Assembly: GCF_900188145.1 (NCBI RefSeq)
Contig: NZ_FZOJ01000003.1
Location: forward strand, 62,001-126,000
Reading direction: 5' to 3'
Origin: Anaerovirgula multivorans
Lineage (GTDB): Bacteria; Bacillota; Clostridia; Peptostreptococcales; Natronincolaceae
Length of the DNA stretch: 64,000 bases
Part shown: one piece after another, positions 8,313-16,431 of the stretch
Position numbering within the stretch: the first letter of the stretch is position 1
How the letters are laid out: each line of letters starts with the position of its first letter
The notes under the pieces: generated by a model
Seen by the model: only the letters and a program-made list of their open reading frames with translations
Databases searched by the model: none
What the model was told of the DNA's origin: nothing
Position numbers and translations under genes: made by a program

Positions 8313-9131
8313 TTGTTAATGAATATATCTGAAAAACCAATTTTTTATATGAAAAGCGGAAAAACCTTCGGCATTTTAAAGGGTTTTGTATTTCACCAAA
8401 GCAAATTAACCTTTCTCTACTGTAAACATCAGGAGAAGTATGTATATATTCCAATAGACCAAGTTGTTTTAGGACAAGATGCGGTGATGTTGAAGAGTAA
8501 CTATAATGAAACACTGCTTTCAGCTTCATTAAAACCAGAAGTTTATACTCTTGAGGGAGAAAAAATAGGTGAACTCTCTACAATAGAATTTGATGCAAGC
8601 TTTCAAATCACTGCTATCAAGGCGACCGATCAATGGATAAAGAAAAGTGATATCGTATACATGGATCATATTATCATTGTACAGCCTTTAGAAAACACAA
8701 CTAACGAAGTTATAAATATAGAGAAAGAAATCGCTCCCAAAATATCTAATGCTATTCTACAGGAAAATAGTGAGTTGGCCTTTATTAACACCGATCTCTC
8801 CTTAGCTGTAGATGAACCGAGTATAGAGAATTCTTCAGATATCCTAGAAACTGAAGAAAGCGTAATGGAAATAGTAGAAGTAGAAGAAGTATCTGAAGAT
8901 GAAGCAACAAAAGAAGAAGTAATAGAAAAGGAATCTATATCCAATCATGATATAAATAGAGATAGTGACGTAGATCCTCGATATAGCTATTTATTAGGGA
9001 AAAAATTATTAGAAAACATCACTGTTGCTGGTAAAGCCTTCAATAGTGATACGATTATTGATAGTCATCTAGTACAATTGGCTTTAGATAACAATGCTAT
9101 CGTTAAAGTAATTATGAGCTCTGAAGATTAA
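8313..9131 (+). CDS. PRC-barrel-like acidic protein, partner of actin homologue
   Basis: A 272-aa protein. The start is uncertain: TTG at 8313 is best spaced from the AAGGTAGG site, while GTG 8304 and ATG 8319 are alternatives. Residues ~5-130 contain two beta-rich PRC-barrel-like units (KTFGILKGFVF...YVYIPIDQVVL; GEKIGELSTIEFD...KKSDIVYMDHIIIV). Residues ~150-220 are a very acidic linker (many E, few K), probably disordered. The last ~50 residues (YSYLLGKKLLENITVAG...) form a small conserved-looking domain. It begins about 16 bp after the actin stop and ends at a strong terminator. It is likely an adaptor or regulator of the filament; no family with known function is recognised. Confidence 0.6.
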   Translation: MLMNISEKPIFYMKSGKTFGILKGFVFHQSKLTFLYCKHQEKYVYIPIDQVVLGQDAVMLKSNYNETLLSASLKPEVYTLEGEKIGELSTIEFDASFQITAIKATDQWIKKSDIVYMDHIIIVQPLENTTNEVINIEKEIAPKISNAILQENSELAFINTDLSLAVDEPSIENSSDILETEESVMEIVEVEEVSEDEATKEEVIEKESISNHDINRDSDVDPRYSYLLGKKLLENITVAGKAFNSDTIIDSHLVQLALDNNAIVKVIMSSED

Positions 9132-9249
9132 CCTTAAATTAATAAAATTCCTTCCTTCGTAAACTTAGATACCATCTCCCCCTGCATAGGATATTTTTCA
9201 TCTAGCATAGTCTAGAGAATTAAAATTAATATGTAGGTATCTAAGGATT

Positions 9250-9298
9250 AAAAAAGCTTGAGCATACCATTTTTATAGATGGTATGCTCAAGCTTTTT
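9250..9298. terminator. Bidirectional terminator
   Basis: A long perfect stem (AAAAAGCTTGAGCATACCAT / ATGGTATGCTCAAGCTTTTT) with flanking A and T runs lies between the convergent gene ends at 9131 and 9300. Confidence 0.9.
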
Positions 9299-9299
9299 G

Positions 9300-11636
9300 T
9301 TATTGATTGTTTAACATATTATATAGGGCTTTGATGAATTCTCCTCTTGTAAATACTTGTTCTGGTTTGAAGGCCTCTTCCCCCTCTTTATCACCGTAAA
9401 TATTATAGTATTTAGCTAATGCTACATAACCTATATCTTCACTTTGAATTTTATCCTTGTCTGTATAGGAGACCTGAAAAATTTCTGTAAACTGTGCCAG
9501 CTGTTTCTGCTTCATAGCATTTAAAAGCCACTTTGTTACCTCCATCTTCGTCATCTTTTCCTCAGGATTGAAGTAATCTTCTTTTCCATCAATAATACCA
9601 TTTTCTACAGCTGCTACGACATATACATAGTAAGGGTCGTTTCTATCTATGTCTTTAAATGGCAACTCCATCGCCTTTTGATAATAGTCATAATACCCAT
9701 CTAGAGAATAGAACCTGCCCTTCCAGCCCATTTCTACAATCCATTTCATAGCATCCTTTCGAGCCAGCGATTCATCGGGTCGAAAAGATTGGCTGTCTTC
9801 TTTTAGTACCCCCATTTTGTCCATTAACAATATTTCCTTTTCATAGGGGTGATTGTTAACATCCTTAAATCCGCTGATTAATGATTCCTCTACATATTCT
9901 TTGCCATCATGATTTAAGAATTTGCCGCTAGTAGCGTCAATAAAACTAAAGTTAAAGGTTTTTAATGCGTATACGGGAACTAACTGCTTTAAAGGTATAT
10001 TTTTTCCCTCTTTCGTAGCAGCGGTCTGGTTCTTTAATTGAATCAAATACTTTTCAAACCCTACTGTATCATAAAACTGCTTTTCGATAACCTTTTTATC
10101 TATCACTTTAGAAGCTGGTTGAGCTTCTACTTTGTTCCACTGGTAATCGAACTTTACTATTTCCCCAGTAGTATATTGATAGGTTACATTCAAGTAATTT
10201 TCATCATAGGGGATACCGTCAATCAACCTTGGTGAAACTACATAAATCTGTGACTCTTCTGCTATATTTGAATGGGCCTCAAAATCTATTTCTCCTTCTT
10301 TAATATGTGGAAAAATTGCTCTCATTTTATCAAGAATTTCGCTTTTTATCTTGGTTTCGTCAATATCATCTTTATTACTTATTTCAGGTTTTCTATAGGT
10401 CCCCTCCAATTCCTCTTCATCAACCTCCATAGCTATAGGTTCTGCTGCAACATCTTGCTTTATTAGACTTATTCTTTCTATGGCTACAGGCTCTTCATGC
10501 TCTAGTGACTTACTGAAGCTAGCTGAAATAATATCTCCACTTTCAGCATCTACTCCAGCATGCAAGTATTTTCCATTTTCCTCATCCCACCAATAGATAT
10601 TCCAGTATTTACCTTCAAGTCCAAAATAGTAATTGGTGTATTGACTGTTCTGTACCTTTAAGCCCGTAAGATCTAGTTCTTTTCCCAGTGTATCTATTAC
10701 GATCCTTTCTGCTTTTTCCTTAGAGATCACGCCTTTTTCTGGAATCACTTCTCCTCCGCCAGAAGCCATGGCTTCCTTAGCTTCTTCCCTATCCATACTT
10801 GTACCATACATGGGCCTATAATCAGGCCATTGATAATACACGTCCTCCATTTTATATAATCTTCCATCAATAGCATTAATTTTATCAGATTCCTTTGGAG
10901 CATACACATATACTGGTGTTAGTACTGCCTTTGTTGTTTCATCCTTGTTATTGTTATATAAACGTACATATTTTAATTGAAGACGATCTTCTTTTTCGAA
11001 AATTTTTCTTGCCTGTTCTTCAGATATCAGCGCTTTGTCGTTATCATAGGCAGCCTCATCCCATCTCATCTCATATTGAACAATATTTCCTGTTGTTCCA
11101 GATACCTGTACCTTGAAATAGTTGTTAGGAAAATACTCTCCCTTCATTTTTCGTACAAATAAGAAATGATAATTATCAGGTTCATAGTAGTCTATTTTTA
11201 ACTGGAAAAGAATCATAGAAGGTGCCTCTACTGTTACTGCCTCAGTTTCTTTAAACTTTTCTGGTTCTAAGGATTGAATAAATTTTACGGCATTTTCCTT
11301 TGCTGCATCTGAAAGGATCGCTACTGGTTTTCCATACAAATGATTTCCCCAGCTGTTAAAGTTAATAACTTCTCCAGTTTCAGCATCAACCGTCACATGC
11401 ATATTTGCTTTTTCACCAGCAAATTCTAAGTTCCAAAGCTTCTTTTCTCTTGTATCCTGGGTATAGAGATTGGAATAGTTTAGCTTTATTTCATTGTCTA
11501 TGCTTAGCTTCGTCCGAACCAAGGCTTCTATCTCATCGTTGGAATAAATGGATGATGTTGTCTCTGCCAAAGCTACACTATTCATGACAGAAAAAATCAA
11601 TATGATGATGATTAACATACTAATAAACCTTTTCAT
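9300..11636 (-). CDS. S-layer-homology surface protein with YcdB/YcdC-PepSY-type repeats
   Basis: A 778-aa exported protein with a signal peptide (basic start, hydrophobic core, cleavage near VALA-E). Residues ~30-580 hold four repeats of a PepSY/YcdB-YcdC-like unit, each ending in phrases such as VDAETGEVINFNSWG, VSGTTGNIVQYEMRWD, VDAESGDIISASF and YQYTTGEIVKFDYQWN. The last ~180 residues contain three SLH motifs (FKDVNNHPYEKEILLMDKMG; FKDIDRNDPYYVYVVAAVENGIIDG; YVALAKYYNIYGD), which bind secondary cell-wall polymers. The protein should be displayed on the surface; PepSY-like repeats often inhibit or chaperone proteases, but the target is unknown. AAGGAGGT precedes the start. It stands alone between a terminator and the next gene. 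Confidence 0.85.
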   Translation of the reverse strand: MKRFISMLIIIILIFSVMNSVALAETTSSIYSNDEIEALVRTKLSIDNEIKLNYSNLYTQDTREKKLWNLEFAGEKANMHVTVDAETGEVINFNSWGNHLYGKPVAILSDAAKENAVKFIQSLEPEKFKETEAVTVEAPSMILFQLKIDYYEPDNYHFLFVRKMKGEYFPNNYFKVQVSGTTGNIVQYEMRWDEAAYDNDKALISEEQARKIFEKEDRLQLKYVRLYNNNKDETTKAVLTPVYVYAPKESDKINAIDGRLYKMEDVYYQWPDYRPMYGTSMDREEAKEAMASGGGEVIPEKGVISKEKAERIVIDTLGKELDLTGLKVQNSQYTNYYFGLEGKYWNIYWWDEENGKYLHAGVDAESGDIISASFSKSLEHEEPVAIERISLIKQDVAAEPIAMEVDEEELEGTYRKPEISNKDDIDETKIKSEILDKMRAIFPHIKEGEIDFEAHSNIAEESQIYVVSPRLIDGIPYDENYLNVTYQYTTGEIVKFDYQWNKVEAQPASKVIDKKVIEKQFYDTVGFEKYLIQLKNQTAATKEGKNIPLKQLVPVYALKTFNFSFIDATSGKFLNHDGKEYVEESLISGFKDVNNHPYEKEILLMDKMGVLKEDSQSFRPDESLARKDAMKWIVEMGWKGRFYSLDGYYDYYQKAMELPFKDIDRNDPYYVYVVAAVENGIIDGKEDYFNPEEKMTKMEVTKWLLNAMKQKQLAQFTEIFQVSYTDKDKIQSEDIGYVALAKYYNIYGDKEGEEAFKPEQVFTRGEFIKALYNMLNNQ

Positions 11637-11742
11637 CTTACTAACCTCCTTTTTTATTCATGCTATATAAATTTCTTTACCTATATAGACGAAAGGCATG
11701 GATAAAAGTTCCTTCGCTTCCATACTTTTTTTTATTTTTTCA

Positions 11743-12738
11743 TTACACAGAAATTTTACTTTCTGCCTCTAGTAAAATTTTTTTGCTATCCTCAGATATT
11801 TTTTTGAAAATTGCTTCCCTATGCTGTAAACATTCTTGTGTTTTTATGCGTTTTCCCTTTTTTTTATCAATATCCACCCAGGAAATTTTTCTATTTCGGT
11901 AATATAAATCTAAATCCACCCATCGATTTCCGTCTCCATCATATTCAAGCCCTAATAGGATTCGTTTTATTTCCTCTGGTTTATAAAAGGTGAAGAGTCG
12001 TATTTGGTAAGCTAAGACAGTAAAAAGCGTCAAAGCATGATCCTTGGTCCATCCCTCCTCCAATACCATTCCTAGTTCCAGCTGATTCAGCACAAAATTT
12101 AACCGATCATAATGCTCTTGATATTTCCCTTGTACATCGTAAATATTGATTCTTAGCTCATACCATTTTCTATCCTCTAGGCTACGGGTAATAAATAAAA
12201 TTCCTTCATTTCTCAACTTCTTAAAAATCTGTGATCCAGGATGAGGCAATAATAATGGCGTATCCACTAAATCTTCCCTTGATAAAGATCTTGAAAGCTG
12301 TTGATGCGTTAAAAATAAAATCGTATCTCCCTTTTCCCCTTCATTAACCGCCTCTTCAATTGATAATGCTTTTCCACCATATAATTCCAACATTTGCTCC
12401 TCAACAATTTTTTCATTTCCTGCGATTCTCATCACCATAGAAGATGGTCCCATATCTACCCGCTCTATTAAATGAGATACGTGACTATTGATCATGGCGG
12501 AGAGACAGATGGAAGCCGGTTCATTGACAATCATAATTGCCTTTGCATCCTTAATCTCTGTTTTCACAGGATGCACATCTGTGATGAAAATGAGACTACT
12601 ATCTTCTGTCGCTTCTTCCATACCAGGAAAGAAATCTACCTCTTTCCCCTCTAATGATTTCATAAAATAATCACTCACTTCTAGGATTGCATTGGTTCTG
12701 ATAAATAAGAGGCGTGGACCCATTCTTAAAAACAGCAT
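11743..12738 (-). CDS. Hypothetical protein, paired with phosphoesterase
   Basis: A 331-aa soluble protein that I do not recognise. The N-terminal half has alternating beta and helical stretches (LLFIRTNAILEVSDYF, SSLIFITDVHP, AKAIMIVNEPASICLSAMINSHVSHLIERVDMG). The centre has DTILFLTHQQLSRSLSREDLVDTPLLLPHPG. The C-terminal part is charged and helical (YRNRKISWVDIDKKKGKRIK). No signal peptide or membrane segment is seen. A GGAGGAG site precedes the start, and the gene follows the phosphoesterase at 12753 by 14 bp, so the two are co-transcribed and probably work together. The His/Asp-rich phrases do not form a motif I can name. Confidence 0.6.
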   Translation of the reverse strand: MLFLRMGPRLLFIRTNAILEVSDYFMKSLEGKEVDFFPGMEEATEDSSLIFITDVHPVKTEIKDAKAIMIVNEPASICLSAMINSHVSHLIERVDMGPSSMVMRIAGNEKIVEEQMLELYGGKALSIEEAVNEGEKGDTILFLTHQQLSRSLSREDLVDTPLLLPHPGSQIFKKLRNEGILFITRSLEDRKWYELRINIYDVQGKYQEHYDRLNFVLNQLELGMVLEEGWTKDHALTLFTVLAYQIRLFTFYKPEEIKRILLGLEYDGDGNRWVDLDLYYRNRKISWVDIDKKKGKRIKTQECLQHREAIFKKISEDSKKILLEAESKISV

Positions 12739-12752
12739 TTTTTTCTCCTCCT

Positions 12753-13376
12753 CTATAGGCCTATTTTCCTTTGCTCCATCTTCCTAAATTGATTGGTTCC
12801 AAAAGGATAGGGTAACCTGTGTATCTGTTGTGTTCCTAAATCGATTACATTTATCCCTTCTACTCCATTTAAACCAATCTGCTGATGGATTTTATAGCTG
12901 CTAGGCTTAAAGCTATGACCAAATAAATAGTATTGACTTTTAACCTCCTCCTCTAAATGATAGTGACTGACATAAAATTGAATTCCCTCAATCATTATAT
13001 GCCCTTCCAACATTACTATGCCTCTTTCACTTACTCCTTGTACTATTTCAGCCTTATCATGATTTCCCATGACATAATAGATGCTAGCCTTACTACACCC
13101 CTCCAATTGTGAAACAAACCGCTTCAAGGAGCTTCTGTATCCTTCTATTTCCTGAGGACATATTTCCAGCTTAATATTATCTACTAAATCCCCTGTATGA
13201 ATAATGTAAGAAGGATTTACAGCCTTGACTAGTAGAAGAATATAGCTATATATTTCTTGTGGAGTATCACTTATGTGTAGGAGAAGAGGTCCCTTCGCTT
13301 TTTGCAGTTTTTCCGGAATATAGGGTCGATTCACGAATAATCCTATCCATGTTTTAATCTTTTCAAGTTTTTTCAT
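12753..13376 (-). CDS. Calcineurin-like metallophosphoesterase
   Basis: A 207-aa protein with the metallophosphatase motif series: LLHISDTP (motif I, ~residue 33), HTGDLVDN (II, ~60), YVMGNHDKAE (III, ~100), FYVSHYH (IV, ~133) and LFGHSFKP (V, ~150). Motif I normally reads D-x-H; here it is D-T-P, so one metal-binding histidine is missing. Metal use may be altered, as in some family subgroups. The start has GAGGAACG upstream. It is the first gene of a two-gene unit with the hypothetical protein at 11743. The substrate is unknown; the short length suits a YfcE-like single-domain enzyme. Confidence 0.75.
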   Translation of the reverse strand: MKKLEKIKTWIGLFVNRPYIPEKLQKAKGPLLLHISDTPQEIYSYILLLVKAVNPSYIIHTGDLVDNIKLEICPQEIEGYRSSLKRFVSQLEGCSKASIYYVMGNHDKAEIVQGVSERGIVMLEGHIMIEGIQFYVSHYHLEEEVKSQYYLFGHSFKPSSYKIHQQIGLNGVEGINVIDLGTQQIHRLPYPFGTNQFRKMEQRKIGL

Positions 13377-13501
13377 CTTCGTTCCTCTATTCTAAAGTAT
13401 AAATTCAGCATTCAATCCTTTATTAATTGTTGTAACTTCGACACACCTTGATATTTCTCCTTTTTTATCCCGTTACAAAGCTGACTGGATATTACTATAA
13501 T

Positions 13502-13544
13502 AAAAAGCTCTAAAGGTACGTTATTCTTCACCTTAGAGCTTTTA
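13502..13544 (-). terminator. Terminator after methyltransferase/ECF operon
   Basis: A stem (AAAGCTCTAAGGT / ACCTTTAGAGCTTT) with a T-run on the minus strand follows the methyltransferase stop at 13565. Confidence 0.8.
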
Positions 13545-13564
13545 CTATCTTTCTGATGAGTAAA

Positions 13565-14158
13565 CTATTTTTCAATAATAATTAAGTACATCTCCTCATT
13601 ATCTATTCCCATAGAGACCTTCATACCTTCATTTTCAAATAACTTTCTTTGTCTATCAAGATCAATCAATTTGTCTTCAGCTACAACAGCATCTGTTTTT
13701 TGATGAATACTATTAATTTTTTCCTTGCTTTGAGAATGAAATATTAACAGTTTTCCATCCTTCTTCAAATTATTATCTATTAGCTTCTTAATACTTTCCG
13801 TTTTATTTGTAAAATGAGGAAATACACTGTAACAAATAATTAAATCAAAGGTTTCTTCTACTTTTTCCTCTTCTATGTTTATATTTAGAAACTCTATTCT
13901 ATCTTCTCCTTGAAATTTTTCTTTTGCTACATCAAGCATGTTTTCAGCTATATCAACAGCTGTTATTTTACCCTTTAGACCTATTCGATTTAATAGAAAG
14001 GGTATCATCACTCCTGTTCCTGTCCCTACATCTAATATGCTGCTTTCTTCGCTTAAACCTGTTCTATCTAAAGCATAATTAATCTTTTCTTCATTTACAA
14101 CAATCATACTATCCCATTTATGCGCCACTGAATTAAAAAAGTTTACTTGTGAACTCAT
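13565..14158 (-). CDS. Class I SAM-dependent methyltransferase
   Basis: A 197-aa protein. The ATG at 14158 has TGGAGGT 7 nt upstream; an ATG four codons earlier overlaps that site. It has a methyltransferase Rossmann fold: motif I ILDVGTGTGVMIPFL (~residue 40), motif II AVDIAENMLDVAKEKF (~63), acidic motif FLNINIEE and motif IV FDLIICYSVFPHF (~105). The last ~50 residues are short of a full substrate domain. It lies 20 bp downstream of an ECF S component and is probably co-transcribed with it. The pairing could mean modification of the imported molecule, or arsenic or cobalamin-type chemistry; nothing in the sequence decides this. Confidence 0.8.
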   Translation of the reverse strand: MSSQVNFFNSVAHKWDSMIVVNEEKINYALDRTGLSEESSILDVGTGTGVMIPFLLNRIGLKGKITAVDIAENMLDVAKEKFQGEDRIEFLNINIEEEKVEETFDLIICYSVFPHFTNKTESIKKLIDNNLKKDGKLLIFHSQSKEKINSIHQKTDAVVAEDKLIDLDRQRKLFENEGMKVSMGIDNEEMYLIIIEK

Positions 14159-14178
14159 ATATACCTCCATACTCTCTA

Positions 14179-14709
14179 TTATTTAAAGCTATAGGATATA
14201 TCCCGCTTCATGGCATGCTTCAACATATGCAATAACCCCGGTATGAATATGATTTGAATAACCATCCCTGGCAACCCTGTTGTTATTGCACCTTTTATCC
14301 AGATCATTGGTTGTAGCTTTACAATATCCAGTAAATTGGCCATACAATATACGGTAATAAGGCCTCCAACTCTACCGCAAATCATAGCTGCTAACAAACT
14401 AAATATATTATTAATATTAGTCTTTTCAGATAAGATGCCTGCCACTAAGCCATAGAGTGAAAGCTCTATCGTCATTATAGGTAATATTGGCATAAGAGGT
14501 GGCATACCTGTTAATAGAGAACTAAGTGCAGGCGTTAGTAATCCTACAATAAAACCATATTTTCCTCCTAATATAAACCCTGCCAACAGTACAGGGATAT
14601 GCATAGGTAAAAACACTGCTCCTCCCATATTTACCATATGAAATAATATAGGGAATATAACACCTAAAGCTATGAAAAATCCTGCTGTAACCATTTTTCT
14701 TGTTTGCAT
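14179..14709 (-). CDS. ECF transporter S component
   Basis: A 176-aa membrane protein with six probable segments. The opening TAGFFIALGVIFPILFH and the block FLPMHIPVLLAGFILGGKYGFIVGLLTPALSSLLTGMPP are typical of clostridial ECF S components. The substrate cannot be read from the sequence. ECF ATPase and T genes are not nearby. A GGGAGGAAT site precedes the start. A hairpin in the leader (14736-14780) with a U-rich 3' side lies just upstream and may attenuate expression. A methyltransferase gene follows on the same transcript and ends at the terminator at 13502. Confidence 0.8.
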   Translation of the reverse strand: MQTRKMVTAGFFIALGVIFPILFHMVNMGGAVFLPMHIPVLLAGFILGGKYGFIVGLLTPALSSLLTGMPPLMPILPIMTIELSLYGLVAGILSEKTNINNIFSLLAAMICGRVGGLITVYCMANLLDIVKLQPMIWIKGAITTGLPGMVIQIIFIPGLLHMLKHAMKRDISYSFK

Positions 14710-14735
14710 GATAATTCCTCCCTTTACAAAAAATA

Positions 14736-14780
14736 AACCACCGAGGTATAAGACTTCTGTCTTTTAAAACCTTCGTGGTT
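14736..14780 (-). promoter_or_regulatory. Leader hairpin / attenuator before ECF S component
   Basis: On the minus strand AACCACGAAGG pairs with CCTCGGTGGTT around an inner small hairpin (AAGAC/GTCTT), followed by TTTATTTTTT and then the ribosome site. It looks like an intrinsic terminator inside the leader, so expression may be attenuated. I could not match it to a known riboswitch aptamer. A TATAAT-like box lies just upstream. Confidence 0.55.
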
Positions 14781-14901
14781 TTCTTTTCATTATAATATGT
14801 ATTTGTTATTTGTTCCTTGTTAATAAAATAACACATTTTTTCTAAGAAAGCAATTGTTTTTTCTAAGCTTTAACATTTTTATTAGTACTTATTTTTTCGC
14901 C

Positions 14902-14930
14902 TTGCCAATAAGTTCTTTTTCCACTATAAT
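14902..14930 (+). promoter_or_regulatory. Sigma-A-type promoter of tRNA-Thr(CGT)
   Basis: TTGCCA (14902-14907), a 17-nt spacer and TATAAT (14925-14930). The expected start point is about 12 nt before the tRNA 5' end. Confidence 0.8.
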
Positions 14931-14948
14931 AATTACATAATCATCTAT

Positions 14949-15024
14949 GCTGGAATAGCTCAGCTGGTAGAGCAGCGCATTCGTAATGCGCAGGTCGAGG
15001 GTTCGAGTCCCTTTCCCAGCTCCA
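14949..15024 (+). tRNA. tRNA-Thr (anticodon CGT)
   Basis: A 76-nt cloverleaf with encoded CCA. The D stem is GCTC/GAGC. The anticodon stem is GCGCA/TGCGC with loop TTCGTAA, so the anticodon is CGT. The T arm is GAGGG-TTCGAGT-CCCTT. The acceptor stem GCTGGAA/TCCCAGC has one mismatch, A6 opposite C67. It has its own promoter and terminator. Confidence 0.95.
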
Positions 15025-15032
15025 GAAACTGG

Positions 15033-15067
15033 AAAGGTTCTATCCTTGGTTGAGATAGAACCTTTTA
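15033..15067 (+). terminator. Terminator after tRNA-Thr(CGT)
   Basis: A stem (AAAGGTTCTATC / GATAGAACCTTT) followed by TTATTAT lies 8 nt after the tRNA. Confidence 0.8.
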
Positions 15068-15117
15068 TTATAGCTGGCTTACAAAAGGAAGGAATAGACT
15101 CTTTCTTTTTTTGTTTT

Positions 15118-15146
15118 TTGAAATTCAAGCAAAAAATGGGTACAAT
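15118..15146 (+). promoter_or_regulatory. Sigma-A-type promoter
   Basis: TTGAAA (15118-15123), a 17-nt spacer and TACAAT (15141-15146) stand about 40 bp before the start of the ABC-class ATPase remnant. Confidence 0.7.
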
Positions 15147-15185
15147 AGGGTTAACAGACTTTACAGTGTTATTGGAGGAAAGATC

Positions 15186-15768
15186 ATGAAAAATAATAAG
15201 GATTTAGAGAAAGAATTACAAAGAATAGATGGCAGAGGCTATAAAGCCTATAAAGATATTACTGGAGAATATCTTTATCATGATTATGTATTATCCGTTG
15301 ACTATGTACAATCAGATCCCTTTGCTCCACCCTCTAGGGTAAGAGTAATCCTATCTCAAGAAAAAGCTCAATTTCCTTGTAATCTGTTTGATGAACCTCA
15401 TAAAAAAATAACTGTTATTGATTTTTTAACTAGACTCTTTGTTAATAACACTGATCTATACTACAAAAAAATCGGAGGTTCCAGTAAAAGCGGATTATTA
15501 AGTATAGGGAAATTTAGATTACCTGGAACAGTTGGTGGACGTGAATCAAACCAATAGTATCGCCTTTATGTTAAGATACATCATGGAAAACCTAGTAGAT
15601 GATAGAACTAGTCTAAGCGAAACACTTGATATATTATACAATATTATCTCTCAGGAAGGATTAGAGGCAATTTCACCTTATACGGGACATCCTGGCAATC
15701 TAGTTTTACCCAGAAAACAAGAAGTTGCAGCTGCTTTAAATAGATATAGATATTTAAAAGTTAAATAG
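15186..15768 (+). pseudogene. ABC-class predicted ATPase, internally deleted and frameshifted
   Basis: The first frame (15186-15557, 123 aa, TGGAGGA site) matches the N-terminus of the ABC-class ATPase family of roughly 560 aa: LQRIDGRGYKAYKDITGEY, DYVQSDPFAPPSRVRV, VIDFLTRLFVN and GGSSKSGLLSI, where intact members have GSGKSG. A second frame (from about 15532 to 15768) gives the C-terminus: LSETLDILYNII, LEAISPYTGHPGNLVLPRKQEVAAALNRYRYLKV. Most of the middle, some 350-380 residues by family length, including the nucleotide-binding core, is missing, and the two ends are in different frames. A good promoter and ribosome site remain, which suggests recent decay. The family estimate is from memory. 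Confidence 0.75.
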
Positions 15769-15872
15769 GAAAAGAAGCATACTCCTGCTATAGAAAGATT
15801 GCGTTTACAAGCAAAAGTCTCCCTCACCCTTCATCGTATTACTGAATATTTTGTAGTACAGGAGGGAGTGTT

Positions 15873-16187
15873 ATGTTAATTAAAAAGTTGGTTGAAAAAA
15901 TAATCCCTAATAAGAAACCTCAAACTGATTATATTGATGTCAAGCTTAATGGATTGACAATAAAGATGTCGAGAATAACAGACCCAGAAATCCCTCATGA
16001 GGTAACCGTTGTGATTCCTCGTGCTGAGATTCGCGAAAAATATGATTCAGATAAAAATTTAGTGGAAAGAGAAGTTATCTTATCTAGTATCACAGTAGTG
16101 CATGCACCTAGACATCCACTAGCCGGTCCACCTTCTCCACCACCAGAAATACCTGCTATATCGAAAAATTTCCTTCCTAAGAGCTAA
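15873..16187 (+). CDS. Small hypothetical protein
   Basis: A 104-aa protein with a clear CAGGAGGGAG site. It has a basic N-terminus (MLIKKLVEKIIPNKKP), a short beta-rich centre (YIDVKLNGLTIKMSRI, HEVTVVIPRAEI, REVILSSITVVHAP) and a proline-rich tail (GPPSPPPEIPAIS). No signal peptide or membrane segment is seen. I do not recognise a family. It stands alone between the ATPase remnant and a hairpin terminator. It may be a structural or adaptor protein; the good ribosome site is the main support for expression. Confidence 0.55.
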   Translation: MLIKKLVEKIIPNKKPQTDYIDVKLNGLTIKMSRITDPEIPHEVTVVIPRAEIREKYDSDKNLVEREVILSSITVVHAPRHPLAGPPSPPPEIPAISKNFLPKS

Positions 16188-16261
16188 AATCAATGTTGCT
16201 TTAATGATTACATTATAATTAAAAGATAGATTCTTAGGAGTTTATCTTTTATCTTTTTGCA

Positions 16262-16316
16262 AAAAAAGAGGTTCCACCTATAGAAATTATTTTCTATTTT
16301 GAGAAAACCTCTTTTT
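16262..16316. terminator. Hairpin terminator
   Basis: AAAAAGAGG and CCTCTTTTT form an A/T-flanked outer stem with a partly paired interior, between the plus-strand gene ending at 16187 and the minus-strand PAP2 gene. Confidence 0.65.
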
Positions 16317-16330
16317 AGCTTTTCATATTC

Positions 16331-16424
16331 TTATAGATATACGCCTTTAGACTTAAATTTTAATATACACGGTCTACGGTTTCGCCCTTAGTATATTAAA
16401 ATTTAGGGGCGTATGCCTATATGT
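16331..16424. repeat. Palindromic intergenic repeat, copy 1
   Basis: About 94 bp. The outer arms (TATAGATATACGCC / GGCGTATGCCTATA) and inner arms (TAAATTTTAATATAC / GTATATTAAAATTTA) form a long imperfect hairpin. The same arms recur at 23121 and, as a half copy, at 55310. It lies 7 bp after the PAP2 stop codon. Confidence 0.8.
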
Positions 16425-16431
16425 ATTTATT

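Noticed and set aside
9254..9298. CRISPR-like or regulatory repeat
   Set aside because: Single inverted repeat with A and T runs between convergent genes: a terminator.
14736..14780. THF, preQ1 or guanidine riboswitch before the ECF S component
   Set aside because: The conserved cores of those classes are not present; only a terminator-like hairpin is seen.
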